Shown here in pieces: positions 1 through 7,965 of a DNA stretch of 36,061 nt. The notes under the pieces are model-generated. The model saw only the letters and a program-made list of their open reading frames with translations, did not search any database and was not told the DNA's origin. A program made the translations under genes and the position numbers. The DNA is taken from the NCBI GenBank assembly GCA_903930765.1, contig CAIYZV010000177.1, forward strand, positions 1 to 36,061, written 5' to 3'. This stretch comes from an uncultured Pirellula sp. (lineage in GTDB: Bacteria; Planctomycetota; Planctomycetia; Pirellulales; Pirellulaceae). Numbering within the stretch: the first letter of the stretch is position 1; every line of letters starts with the position of its first letter.

Positions 1-660
1 AAGTACAAACCTCAGCTATCCGCCTACATGACCTACTTGGAACGCAAATGCCCAGAAGGAAGCGATTCCGGCATGCGTCTTCTCGCAATTCCATCGACCG
101 AACGACTCAAACGATTGCTGGCCTACATGCTCGATGAAAAGGAGTTCCTCTCACCATTTGGTATACGCTCCCTCTCGGCCGCTCATCTTTCAAACCCATT
201 TGTGTTCGACTACGACGGTGGCACTAGCTCCGTCAGCTACGTTCCGGGCGAAAGCAATTCGGGAATGTTCGGTGGCAACAGCAATTGGCGAGGCCCCGTC
301 TGGTTCCCCCTCAACTACTTACTCGTGGAATCACTCAGGCATTACCATGAGTACTACGGTGACGAATTTACCGTGGAATGCCCCACCGGGTCCGGGCACC
401 ACCTCAACCTGATGCAAGTAGCTGACGAAATCGAACGGCGACTCGTCCACTTGTTCAAAGCCACACCCGATGGACAGCGTCCCTGCCATGGAGACAACGC
501 ACGCTACGCCACCGACCCTCACTGGAAAGACTTGATTCTCTTTTACGAATACTTCCACGGCGACAATGGAAAGGGACTCGGTGCAAACCACCAAACGGGA
601 TGGACCGCGCTGGTCGCATCCATTCTTGAACACCAAGCCAAATCTCGTGAGAACGCTTGA
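1..660 (+). CDS. GH63/MGH1-like glycoside hydrolase, C-terminal part (5' end outside window)
   Basis: The open frame runs in from the window edge without a start, so only the last 219 residues are seen. The visible part matches the end of the alpha/alpha-toroid catalytic domain of GH63-like (mannosyl-oligosaccharide-glucosidase-like) enzymes: a GMFGGNSNWRGPVW segment at about positions 268-303, followed by WFPLNYLL, and near the end LGANHQTGWTALVA. These aromatic and acidic patches line the sugar-binding groove in the family. Bacterial members hydrolyse alpha-glucosidic or related linkages in glycerate-containing or other small glycosides; the true substrate cannot be told from this fragment. 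The 3' end overlaps the next gene by 14 nt, suggesting cotranscription. Family call is fairly firm, substrate unknown. Confidence 0.8.
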   Translation, partial: KYKPQLSAYMTYLERKCPEGSDSGMRLLAIPSTERLKRLLAYMLDEKEFLSPFGIRSLSAAHLSNPFVFDYDGGTSSVSYVPGESNSGMFGGNSNWRGPVWFPLNYLLVESLRHYHEYYGDEFTVECPTGSGHHLNLMQVADEIERRLVHLFKATPDGQRPCHGDNARYATDPHWKDLILFYEYFHGDNGKGLGANHQTGWTALVASILEHQAKSRENA

Positions 661-1528
661 GCTGTATGCCGGAATAGGCGGATTGTCGGCCGCGTGCCCG
701 TGGCTCGAAATCGTCCATGCGGTGGATATCAACGCCGATAGTCGCGATTGGTATCAACTCAATTTCGATGCGCCGTACGCACTACGCGAACTGGAATCGG
801 TTCCCGCGCGGTGGCTGGAACAACACCACGCCGAACTGTGGTGGATGAGCCCCCCCTGCACACCTTACACTCGGCGGGGCAATCAGAACGATGCGCACGA
901 TCCTCGCGCTCAATCGTTCCTGCATCTGATCGATTGCGTCCAACACGTCCAACCGCCTTGGGTTGTCGTTGAAAACGTGGTCGGCTTTGAAACCTCCCGA
1001 ACGCATGCCCAGATGAAGGCCGTATGGGAACAAGCGGGATACCAGGTCGAAACGCTGACGAAATGCCCGAGCGAATTGGGCTGGCCGAATCGTCGCCCAC
1101 GGATTTATGTGGTGGCTTCACGATCGAACCTGCCGCGATTCCAATTCACTAGATCGTCCAACCACTCCATTCATGCCTACCTCGATCCCAGTATCACTGG
1201 AAGGAGCGCCCCGCAACTCTGGCTCGACGAACGCGTCGCTTCGCGATACCTGCATTCACTCCACCGCGTCGACCCCGCGGAACCAGATGCCATCACATCC
1301 TGCTTCGCTTCATCGTATGGCAAAGTTATCAATCGGGCGGGTTCCTACCTGCTTGCCGAGGGTGCCCTTCGGCGTTTTTCGCCCCGCGAAGTCGCAAACC
1401 TCCTCGGTTTCAGCCCAAACTTTCAAATCCCCACCCATCTGAAAGACACTCGAAAGTGGCAACTGCTCGGCAACTCGTTATCATTGCCCGTGATCCAACA
1501 ACTGCTTAACGTTACGCGCACTTCCTAG
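647..1528 (+). CDS. Dnmt2/TRDMT1-like cytosine-C5 methyltransferase (probable tRNA C38 methylase)
   Basis: A 293-residue protein with the full cytosine-C5 methyltransferase motif set: motif I RTLELYAGIGG (residues 2-12, SAM binding), motif IV MSPPCTPYTRRG with catalytic Cys71, motif VI VENVVGFE (Glu109), motif VIII NRRPR (148-152), motif IX-X RRFSPREVANLLGFSP and LLGNSLS. The wording of these motifs is that of eukaryotic Dnmt2: MSPPC then TR.G..D..D.R..SFLH, ENV.GFE, the CF-containing segment followed by YG (Cys219-Phe220-Ala221, CFT in human DNMT2), and F.P.E.ANLLGF. The recognition domain is short, as in Dnmt2, unlike restriction-linked enzymes, and no endonuclease gene is adjacent. Start chosen as GTG 647, which places the conserved N-terminus at residue 2; an ATG at 566 would add 27 non-conserved residues. 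No clear ribosome binding site, but it overlaps the upstream stop. tRNA activity is inferred from the family, including known bacterial Dnmt2 proteins. Confidence 0.85.
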   Translation: MRTLELYAGIGGLSAACPWLEIVHAVDINADSRDWYQLNFDAPYALRELESVPARWLEQHHAELWWMSPPCTPYTRRGNQNDAHDPRAQSFLHLIDCVQHVQPPWVVVENVVGFETSRTHAQMKAVWEQAGYQVETLTKCPSELGWPNRRPRIYVVASRSNLPRFQFTRSSNHSIHAYLDPSITGRSAPQLWLDERVASRYLHSLHRVDPAEPDAITSCFASSYGKVINRAGSYLLAEGALRRFSPREVANLLGFSPNFQIPTHLKDTRKWQLLGNSLSLPVIQQLLNVTRTS

Positions 1529-1564
1529 ATATTCGCATAACCCTTCACGAAGTAATTCCGTCTC

Positions 1565-3283
1565 ATGTCGAAACGCATCTGGACTCCGTGCTGCTTCTTA
1601 TGGATCGCACTCCTCGTCTCCGTCTCCGTCGCTCAAAACCAGAACGACATCGATGCTACCCAGCCGAGAATGGCAAAGGCTCTCTCATCGGTGCAGCGCA
1701 CTGCGATGCCTCCAAACTTCATGGTTATCCTTTGCGATGATTTAGGCTTTTCGGACATCGGCGTCTACGGTAGCGAAATCAATACGCCAAATTTGGACCG
1801 TTTGGCAAAAAACGGCGTTCGATTTCAACAGTTCTACAACACAGCCCGATGCTGGCCGACGCGGGCGGCATTGCTTACGGGATATTACGCCCAACAAGTC
1901 CGACGCGATACGGTGGAGGGGATCCCAAGCGGCGCGCAAGCAAAACGGCCTCGTTGGGCAAAGCTCTTACCCGAACGCCTGAAGAAGTACGGTTACCGCT
2001 CGTATCATTCAGGAAAATGGCATGTCGACGGGTCACCACTCGCCGGTGGGTTCGACCGTTCCTACAGCCTCCAAGACCACGACCGACATTTCAACCCAAA
2101 GAATCATACGCTCGACGATCAGCCATTACCCCCCGTAGGTAAAGGCGACAAATACTACTCGAGCACGGCGATCGCACAGTACGCCATCGACCAACTCAAC
2201 GAGCATCAACAATCCTTTCCTGAAAAGCCCTTCTTTTCATTCATAGCATTCACCGCCCCTCACTTTCCCCTGCATGCCCCGCAACCCATCGTCGATCGTT
2301 ATCGTGCGAAGTATCAGGACGGATGGGATGCGGTTCGCGAACGCCGGTGGGAGTCGATGAAGGACTCTGGTATTGCCTCAAAACCATCCTCAGTCGAGCA
2401 GTCCGTCGGTCCTCCATACGCGTTCCCCGACGCAATCCAGAAACTCGGCCCAGGGGAACTCAACCTCCCTAAACCGTGGCACGAATTGAACGAGGAGCAA
2501 AAGGGGTTTCAAATCGACAAGATGGCAGTCCACGCGGCGATGATCGATTGTATGGATCAAGAGATCGGACGCATCGTTGATTGGTTAAGCACCCACAAGA
2601 AATTCGAGGACACGCTGATCCTGTTCCTTTCTGATAACGGTGCTAGCGCCGAGATCATGGTGCGTGGTGATGGACATGATCCTCAGGCTCCCGCCGGATC
2701 TGCGGCCACTTTCTTAAGCCTTGGACCAGGTTGGTCCACCGTCAGCAACACTCCCTTTCGCCGCCACAAAACATGGGTTCATGAAGGGGGCATCAGTACC
2801 CCAATGATCGCCCATTGGCCTGCGACCATTGCTCCAAATCCAATGGCCATCGCAGCTCCGCATCACGTCATCGACATAGCACCAACGTTGCTGGAAATCG
2901 CCGACAAAGCGATCGGCAATGGCGGAGCAGACGATGGGAACGTCGAATGGCCCGGACCAACCCCAGCCGGGCAGAGTTTTGTTTCGGAATTAACGGCCAC
3001 GCGAAAACCGGAACGGGACGATGCATCACCGGCCGCATCCTCTCCCACCGAGCGAGTCCTTTGGTGGCAACACGAGGGTAACAAAGCCCTGCGTTGGGGA
3101 AATTGGAAACTAGTGGCGGCTGGAAAGAATGCTCCGTGGGAACTGTACGACATGGAACACGATCGTATTGAGTCGAACAACCAAGTCGCAATGCATCCTG
3201 AAATCGCAGCGAAACTAGCCGCGAAATGGGAACAAATTCAAGCGGAGAATGCCGCGCTCGCTAAGTCCGATGATGCAAAATAA
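1565..3283 (+). CDS. secreted arylsulfatase-family hydrolase (formylglycine sulfatase)
   Basis: A 572-residue alkaline-phosphatase-superfamily sulfatase. An N-terminal signal peptide (about residues 1-23, hydrophobic core FLWIALLVSVSVA, likely cleaved near AQ) indicates export. The metal-binding start FMVILCDDLGFSDIG (Asp58/Asp59) and the sulfatase signature CWPTR at residues 96-100 are intact; Cys96 would be converted to formylglycine by a sulfatase-modifying enzyme encoded elsewhere. GKWH (about 150), APHFPLHAP and LSDNGA supply the remaining metal and substrate ligands. Length is typical of the family. It cleaves sulfate esters, in planctomycetes usually from algal polysaccharides; the precise substrate is unknown. 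It starts 36 nt after the Dnmt2-like gene on the same strand, with no convincing Shine-Dalgarno. Confidence 0.93.
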   Translation: MSKRIWTPCCFLWIALLVSVSVAQNQNDIDATQPRMAKALSSVQRTAMPPNFMVILCDDLGFSDIGVYGSEINTPNLDRLAKNGVRFQQFYNTARCWPTRAALLTGYYAQQVRRDTVEGIPSGAQAKRPRWAKLLPERLKKYGYRSYHSGKWHVDGSPLAGGFDRSYSLQDHDRHFNPKNHTLDDQPLPPVGKGDKYYSSTAIAQYAIDQLNEHQQSFPEKPFFSFIAFTAPHFPLHAPQPIVDRYRAKYQDGWDAVRERRWESMKDSGIASKPSSVEQSVGPPYAFPDAIQKLGPGELNLPKPWHELNEEQKGFQIDKMAVHAAMIDCMDQEIGRIVDWLSTHKKFEDTLILFLSDNGASAEIMVRGDGHDPQAPAGSAATFLSLGPGWSTVSNTPFRRHKTWVHEGGISTPMIAHWPATIAPNPMAIAAPHHVIDIAPTLLEIADKAIGNGGADDGNVEWPGPTPAGQSFVSELTATRKPERDDASPAASSPTERVLWWQHEGNKALRWGNWKLVAAGKNAPWELYDMEHDRIESNNQVAMHPEIAAKLAAKWEQIQAENAALAKSDDAK

Positions 3284-3306
3284 GGCCAACAAACGCCTGA
3301 AGCGAA

Positions 3307-3339
3307 ACAGCGTTGATGCCTGCATGACACCAACGCTGT
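3307..3339. terminator. stem-loop between convergent genes
   Basis: ACAGCGTTG at 3307-3315 is perfectly complementary to CAACGCTGT at 3331-3339, separated by a 15-nt loop. It lies between the ends of the sulfatase (+) and the prepilin peptidase (-). There is no clean T-tract on either side, so intrinsic termination is only inferred from its position. Confidence 0.5.
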
Positions 3340-3369
3340 GCGTTTGAGTTTCAATTGGAATGCCCAGCT

Positions 3370-3933
3370 TTAGAAGTACATTCCTTGGAAGGCAAAGTAG
3401 CCAAGGGCTGCGATCGTCATCGGGATTCCGTAGGGGAGCAAGTACATCCGAGGCTTTCGCTCGGCCGCTCGCTGGAACAATGCCTCAGGGTCTTTCACCT
3501 CAAAAAACTCACCGATGAGCATGTTGAACTGCTGAAAGTGCTTCTTCCAACGCCCTGAGTAAGCGACCATAAGAAGAGCCATAATCCCACCAACGATCGC
3601 AGTCGTGGCGAAAATATTCCATGTATGTTGAGCGTGGACCCATGCACCGATGCCAGCTAGTAACTTCACGTCACCGGCGCCCATGCCACCGACCATGTAG
3701 ATGCCGTAAAGGAGACCGAGTCCGAAAAAGGTCCCGAGTAAACTCCAACCGAGACCTTCCATGCCTCCAGTCGCTACGCTGTAAATCCAGCCCGTTGCGA
3801 TCATCGGAAACGTAATCCAATTTGGAACCTTCAGCTTCCATCCATCGATCACAGCGGCTACCACGAGAACGATCGAAACCACCCAAATATGCCAATGTGC
3901 AATAATACCGTTAACCAAGTTGGTGGATTCCAT
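3370..3933 (-). CDS. type IV prepilin peptidase, A24 family (CpaA/TadV-like)
   Basis: A 187-residue polytopic membrane protein. It is an aspartic protease of the A24A fold that cleaves the leader of Flp-type prepilins at the inner face of the cytoplasmic membrane. The two catalytic aspartates are visible: Asp30 in VVAAVIDGWKLKVPNWITFP and Asp88 in the GxGD motif MGAGDVKLL. It lacks the N-terminal methyltransferase and zinc-binding domain of PilD, as in CpaA/TadV. About five hydrophobic segments follow one another, and the C-terminus is RMYLLPYGIPMTIAALGYFAF. Start ATG 3933 places the first membrane helix near residue 15; the frame is open to 4098 but the extension has no family resemblance. 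It lies downstream of Flp pilin genes on the same strand, their obvious substrates. Confidence 0.88.
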   Translation of the reverse strand: MESTNLVNGIIAHWHIWVVSIVLVVAAVIDGWKLKVPNWITFPMIATGWIYSVATGGMEGLGWSLLGTFFGLGLLYGIYMVGGMGAGDVKLLAGIGAWVHAQHTWNIFATTAIVGGIMALLMVAYSGRWKKHFQQFNMLIGEFFEVKDPEALFQRAAERKPRMYLLPYGIPMTIAALGYFAFQGMYF

Positions 3934-4217
3934 TTCCGATAATCCTTGTGGCTTGTGAATAAAAACAATGAGGTTGCGCGACGGCGCGCCGCAATTCCTG
4001 ACTAGCATGACCTGAGAACCGCCGTGGAGCGGATTTTGATCAGCGTCAGCTTCCCAAAATATCTGTTGCAGCTTATCGGGGAGCCAATATCCAAGCAAAG
4101 GCTGCGAAGAACAGCGTTCCGCAACAGCAGGTAATTTCCCACAGGCTTCCGAGCGCTTCGACTGGGTAGTTTGTAAGAAACATGGATGACTCCAAGTAAA
4201 CGGCCCTGAGATCTAAT

Positions 4218-4268
4218 CACGAGACCGGTTCGCCGAGACAATCTGTCACCGGCTACCGGTTTCTCGTG
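4218..4268. promoter_or_regulatory. long imperfect inverted repeat between flp pilin and prepilin peptidase genes
   Basis: CACGAGACCGGT (4218-4229) pairs with ACCGGT-TT-CTCGTG (4255-4268), a 12-bp stem with a 2-nt bulge and a 25-nt loop. In the minus-strand transcript it lies after the first Flp pilin stop (4362) and before the prepilin peptidase start (3933). No T-tract follows, so an attenuator or mRNA-stabilising 3' hairpin is as likely as a terminator. The rest of the 428-bp gap 3934-4361 shows no gene. Confidence 0.5.
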
Positions 4269-4277
4269 GTCATTTAG

Positions 4278-4305
4278 CGGGGCCCAAGACAGCGTCTCTG
4301 CCCCG
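4278..4305. promoter_or_regulatory. second stem-loop after the flp pilin gene
   Basis: CGGGGC (4278-4283) pairs with GCCCCG (4300-4305), and the interior contains a further AGAC/GTCT pairing, giving a compact GC-rich hairpin 57 nt downstream of the pilin stop on the minus strand. There is no T-run. Together with the neighbouring inverted repeat it may limit read-through into the peptidase gene or protect the pilin mRNA; both roles are inference. Confidence 0.4.
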
Positions 4306-4361
4306 AGATCCGAACAGTACCAATCACAACGTGTGCGAGTCGGCCTGTTCGACGTTTCAAA

Positions 4362-4544
4362 CTAGCTTGATGTTCCAAGCTGGTTTGCAACGTTGGTGAA
4401 CGTTGTTGCAGCGTTCTTACCAATGCTGGTTACAGCGGTGATACATACAACGATGATGAGCGACAACATAACCGCGTATTCAACCGCGGTTGGTCCGTCT
4501 TCACTCTTCAAGAAACGCTTCATCTTCATGGCGAAATTCTTCAT
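4362..4544 (-). CDS. Flp-type pilin (copy 1)
   Basis: A 60-residue Flp/Fap pilin, the structural subunit of Tad (type IVc) pili. It has a basic leader MKNFAMKMKRFLKSEDG, the prepilin cleavage site G|PTAVEYA with the diagnostic Glu-Tyr pair five and six residues after the cut, then a single hydrophobic helix MLSLIIVVCITAVTSIG and a short polar tail ending LGTSS. Start ATG 4544 is set by a strong ribosome binding site GGAGGG six nt upstream; the frame is open further upstream but without pilin features. It is nearly identical to the copy at 5283-5465, so the pair arose by tandem duplication. The adjacent A24 peptidase is the likely processing enzyme. Confidence 0.92.
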   Translation of the reverse strand: MKNFAMKMKRFLKSEDGPTAVEYAVMLSLIIVVCITAVTSIGKNAATTFTNVANQLGTSS

Positions 4545-5282
4545 GTTACCCTCCGGCAGGTCGCTCGGCTTTACGAGCAAACAGTTTCTAAATTCTCGCA
4601 TACCAACCACTAAACAGTCGCCACTGTCCAGGATCCGTAGCAAGAGTTCGATCTGTCTCGGACCATTCCAAATCCAGATCAGCGTTTGACAATTCACGCC
4701 GTACCAAACTTACGACAGGATTAGGGAGAGTCAAAAAATTCCGTTTGGGAAACTTGAATCATTTACGTCCCGTGACCTGACGTTCTATCCAAAGAGGTGC
4801 GAATGCAGGGGATTTACCGACTGCGCGTTGCATTCTCCCTCCAGCAATCCCCGATACGCTACTTGGGGATGGGTATCGCCAGGATTATCGAGATAGTTCC
4901 GCTTGAGTCTAACCTGCCATCAGCATTAGTGGGAATGAGTGTTGATGAGTGTTCTTTCACCATCGTCACTTCACGAATGAGAGCGGAACACTAAGCTCCA
5001 CGGCTCTACACTAATTGAGCAACCCATTGCAACGATGGGTGACAGCGATTCACTTCAAGCGTCGATCTGATTGGTGACCACAGGACATTTATTCCGATCG
5101 CGAGCCGCTCGTCGGAATCAAGGTATTACGACGTTATTTCCAATGACAGGTCAGTCCGACGGTGTGTACACAATCTCCGTAGATGGGCGCGAGGTTTCGA
5201 TAAACACTTCCGATGATGGCAAAAAAAAACTCCGACCAAAGGCCGGAGTTTTTTGATTCCGTGGAGCGAACCAATCTCGCAC
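4545..5282. other. 738-bp intergenic region between flp copies
   Basis: No convincing gene was found. Short open frames (for example 4797-4994 +) have no ribosome binding site and no recognisable product. It must contain the promoter of pilin copy 1 (minus strand, above 4560), but no unambiguous -35/-10 or sigma-54 motif could be picked out. The terminator of copy 2 lies at its right edge. Confidence 0.5.
5221..5254 (-). terminator. intrinsic terminator of flp copy 2
   Basis: CTCCG (5230-5234) pairs with CGGAG (5244-5248); the inner ACC/GGC adds two pairs around an AAA loop. The hairpin is flanked by nine A on the left and six T on the right, so it can terminate in either direction; the natural user is the minus-strand pilin gene ending 28 nt away at 5283. 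Confidence 0.88.
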
Positions 5283-5465
5283 TTAGCTTGAAGTACCGAG
5301 CTGGGCAGAAACGTTGGTAAACGTCGTCTTGGCTTTGGAACCGATACTGGTTACGGCAGTGATGCAGACGACGATGATCAAAGACAACATAACTGCATAC
5401 TCAACTGCAGTTGGACCGTCTTCACTCTTCAAAAAACGCTGAATCTTTTGTGCAAAACTCTTCAT
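5283..5465 (-). CDS. Flp-type pilin (copy 2)
   Basis: A 60-residue Flp pilin: basic leader MKSFAQKIQRFLKSEDG, cleavage motif G|PTAVEYA, hydrophobic helix identical to copy 1 through CITAVTSIG, and C-terminal QLGTSS. The two copies differ only in the leader and in the segment after TSIG (SKAKTTFTNVSA against KNAATTFTNVAN), so the processed helix is under strong constraint. ATG 5465 follows a good ribosome binding site (GGAAGG, 6 nt spacing). It has its own terminator, so copy 2 is probably transcribed independently and strongly, as expected for a major pilin. The rest of the Tad machinery is not in the window. Confidence 0.93.
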   Translation of the reverse strand: MKSFAQKIQRFLKSEDGPTAVEYAVMLSLIIVVCITAVTSIGSKAKTTFTNVSAQLGTSS

Positions 5466-5743
5466 GATATACCTTCCAAACGAATCTGAACTTTTAGCAA
5501 TCCGACCGCTGGACGCTCGAACTCGGCCTGATGGCAGATACTGTGACTAAAATCCCACTCGCAACACTACGAACGGAGACTCACTCGAAGCGTAGGACAG
5601 GTTTAACGTCAGGCAAACGTGGCCCAAGAAAAAAGCCAATGCAATCGGAAGACTTTCCCCATACGTTCTACTTCGTTGGGTTGATACCGATTGCTCGTAA
5701 CGATTATTCGGGCTACGAGGCGATCAAACCGTTGCCCTAGGAA

Positions 5744-5875
5744 TCAGGAAAACACCTGTAGGGTTACCATTACCACCACAACCGCGACGGAAAGGAAAAA
5801 TGCATACTCAACCGCCGCTGGGCCCTCTTCGTCTCGAAAAAAGCGAGCTAGTTGATCCGATATTCTGCTTTTCAT
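5744..5875 (-). CDS. short divergent Flp-type pilin (copy 3)
   Basis: A 43-codon gene that is easily overlooked. It starts MKSRISDQLARFFRDEEG and continues PAAVEYAFFLSVAVVVVMV, ending LQVFS. The Flp signature is intact (Gly18, cleavage, Glu and Tyr at +5/+6, hydrophobic helix), and a strong ribosome binding site AGGAGAGG lies upstream of ATG 5875. Unlike its 60-residue neighbours it stops right after the helix, so the mature peptide would be only about 25 residues and lack the polar tail. It may be a minor pilin, an initiation subunit or a gene shortened by a stop mutation. It is divergently oriented to glyA. Confidence 0.75.
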   Translation of the reverse strand: MKSRISDQLARFFRDEEGPAAVEYAFFLSVAVVVVMVTLQVFS

Positions 5876-5966
5876 CAATTGCCTCTCCTCTGTCTCGAAT
5901 TTCCGTCGGACGCTTCACGTCGGAAACGAACCTCTCCGATCCGTTGTGCCGATCCGGTCCTTCCTA

Positions 5967-5996
5967 GGCCACCACAAATCTGGCCACCACAAATCT
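5967..5996. repeat. perfect tandem duplication of a 15-bp unit
   Basis: GGCCACCACAAATCT occurs at 5967-5981 and again at 5982-5996, directly adjacent and identical. It sits in the 317-bp divergent gap (5876-6192) between pilin copy 3 and glyA, about 200 bp upstream of glyA. It could be a double operator or a simple replication slippage; no other feature was seen in the gap. Confidence 0.8.
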
Positions 5997-6192
5997 CTGT
6001 GGTACTATGTCGACGCGTCCCCCCAACGAGCAACAACCCAAACCACCTAGCCGGAAAAGCTGTAAAAACCAATAAAAACGGCAGCTCGGCCACGTCGATT
6101 GACGCAATCCAAGGCATCGTGAACAATGCTGCGTACCCGGGTTGCAATGCAGCCCGCGATTCCTGATCACCCTCAGCCCCCCCCAATCCCTT

Positions 6193-7458
6193 ATGACAAC
6201 TCTGCAGCGTCAAGACCCCGCTGTTTGGGCCGCAATCCAATCGGAGGCCCTCCGCCAACAAGATGGCCTGGAGATGATCGCCAGCGAAAACTACACCAGC
6301 GTCGCCGTGATGCAAGCTGTCGGGAGCGTCCTTACCAATAAATACGCCGAAGGCTACCCGGGACGACGCTACTACGGTGGATGCGAGTTTGTCGATGTCG
6401 TCGAAAATCTCGCCATCGAACGCGCGAAGCAACTGTTCGGCGCCGAACATGCCAATGTGCAACCTCACTCCGGCTCGCAAGCCAACACCGCCGTCTACTT
6501 GTCTCAACTCCAACCTGGAGACACCGTACTCGGACTAGATCTGGCCCAAGGTGGCCACTTGACCCATGGGATGGCGCTCAACATCAGTGGGAAACTGTAC
6601 AAGTTCCACTCGTACGGAGTCGATCCTGTCAACCATCGGATTGACTATGATCAAGTTGCAGCCCTTGCGAAAGAACACCGCCCCAAGCTCATTGTCGCAG
6701 GTGCCAGCGCTTACCCTCGCGAAATCTTTCATGATCGCTTCGCAGAGATCGCACGAGACGTCGGAGCAAAGCTATTGGTCGATATGGCACATTATGCGGG
6801 CCTTGTCGCAGCCGGCATCCATAACTCTCCGGTCCCTTGTGCCGATTTCGTGACGACGACAACCCACAAAACACTCCGAGGGCCACGAAGCGGATTGATT
6901 CTATGCAAAGCAGAATACGCGAAACCGATCAACAGCGCCGTTTTCCCTGGCATCCAAGGTGGACCGTTGATGCACGTCGTGGCTGGTAAAGCGGTCTGCT
7001 TTGGTGAAGCCCTTTTGCCTAGCTTCAAAGAGTACGGCAAACAAGTCGTCGCAAACTCCCGCGCTCTCGCAGAAGTCCTACTCAGCAACGGCTTGCGTTT
7101 GATCAGCGGCGGAACCGACAACCATTTGGTCCTCGTCGATGTGACCAGCTTCGGCATCGGCGGCAAAGTCGCCGAAAAAGCCCTCGAACACTGCGGCGTG
7201 ACCGTCAATATGAATATGATCCCCTTCGATACTCGCAAACCTATGGATCCCAGCGGCATCCGAATCGGGAGCCCCGCTCTAACGACGCGAGGGATGGGCG
7301 CCGATGAGTTCCGACGCATCGGTCAATGGATTGCCACGGCCCTTAAATCCTACGAGGACGCGACCACGCTATCCCGAATTCGAAATGAAATTCGAGAACT
7401 GACCAACCACTTCCCTGTCCCGGCATCAGGCTTGGCAACCGTTGGCGCGGAAAACTAG
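6193..7458 (+). CDS. glyA: serine hydroxymethyltransferase
   Basis: A 421-residue fold-type I PLP enzyme that interconverts serine and glycine while charging tetrahydrofolate with a one-carbon unit in the cytoplasm. Clear family blocks: [10 protein letters not shown] (28-36), [16 protein letters not shown] (48-63), [26 protein letters not shown], and the PLP-lysine motif [14 protein letters not shown] with Lys226. Length is standard. Start ATG 6193 gives the usual short N-terminus MTTLQRQDP; an ATG at 6142 would add 17 residues with no family match. It is divergent from pilin copy 3. The product feeds purine synthesis, for which purD lies about 7 kb away but in a different transcription unit. 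Confidence 0.97.
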   Translation: MTTLQRQDPAVWAAIQSEALRQQDGLEMIASENYTSVAVMQAVGSVLTNKYAEGYPGRRYYGGCEFVDVVENLAIERAKQLFGAEHANVQPHSGSQANTAVYLSQLQPGDTVLGLDLAQGGHLTHGMALNISGKLYKFHSYGVDPVNHRIDYDQVAALAKEHRPKLIVAGASAYPREIFHDRFAEIARDVGAKLLVDMAHYAGLVAAGIHNSPVPCADFVTTTTHKTLRGPRSGLILCKAEYAKPINSAVFPGIQGGPLMHVVAGKAVCFGEALLPSFKEYGKQVVANSRALAEVLLSNGLRLISGGTDNHLVLVDVTSFGIGGKVAEKALEHCGVTVNMNMIPFDTRKPMDPSGIRIGSPALTTRGMGADEFRRIGQWIATALKSYEDATTLSRIRNEIRELTNHFPVPASGLATVGAEN

Positions 7459-7529
7459 ACGGACTGCCTGTTCCATAGTCCGAATCAGTCTCATTACCCC
7501 AGTCTGAAACAACATCGAGGAGACGTCCG

Positions 7530-7964
7530 GTGTCCACCCCAAAGATACTCATCGCTGATGACAACGCAGCCAACCGAGAATTGCTCGAAGCACTCCTCGC
7601 GAAATTCGACTGCGACACCGCGATCGCGGTCGATGGCAAAGACACCCTCGATCAAGTCGAAAAATTCGGACCGGACTTGATCCTGCTCGATGTAATGATG
7701 CCGAAACTCAGCGGCTTCGAGGTCTGCCGAAAGCTGAAAAGCGATCCCAAAACCTCGAAAATCATGATCCTGATGGTTACCGCCCTCAGCGAACTCGGGG
7801 ATATCGAACGGGCCGTGGAAGCCGGAACGGATGACTTTCTTTCAAAGCCTGTCAACAGTCTCGAGTTCCAACGCCGCGTTAGCAACATGCTGAAACTGAA
7901 AGGAACCGAGGACGAACTCGAACGCCTGCGCGCCTACATCCGCGAAATGGAAGAGCGACCGTGA
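7530..7964 (+). CDS. single-domain response regulator (CheY-like receiver)
   Basis: A 144-residue receiver domain with no DNA-binding output domain. The acidic pair Asp10-Asp11, the phosphoacceptor Asp54 in LILLDVMMP, Thr84 and Lys106 (FLSKP) are all present, so it should be phosphorylated by a histidine kinase. After the receiver (about 1-125) there is a short charged helical tail rich in Glu and Arg (EDELERLRAYIREMEE) that may mediate dimerisation. Start GTG 7530 is supported by GAGGAG ten nt upstream. It ends one base before the next gene's ATG, so it is cotranscribed with the methyltransferase and probably the whole run to 13113. No kinase is in the window, so its partner is unknown. Confidence 0.92.
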   Translation: MSTPKILIADDNAANRELLEALLAKFDCDTAIAVDGKDTLDQVEKFGPDLILLDVMMPKLSGFEVCRKLKSDPKTSKIMILMVTALSELGDIERAVEAGTDDFLSKPVNSLEFQRRVSNMLKLKGTEDELERLRAYIREMEERP

Positions 7965-7965
7965 A

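Noticed and set aside
647-1528. Restriction-modification methylase
   Set aside because: No endonuclease or specificity gene adjacent, and the motifs are Dnmt2-like with a minimal recognition region.
5531-5740. 69-codon plus-strand frame between pilin copies 2 and 3
   Set aside because: No ribosome binding site, no family match, and orientation opposite to the pilin cluster.
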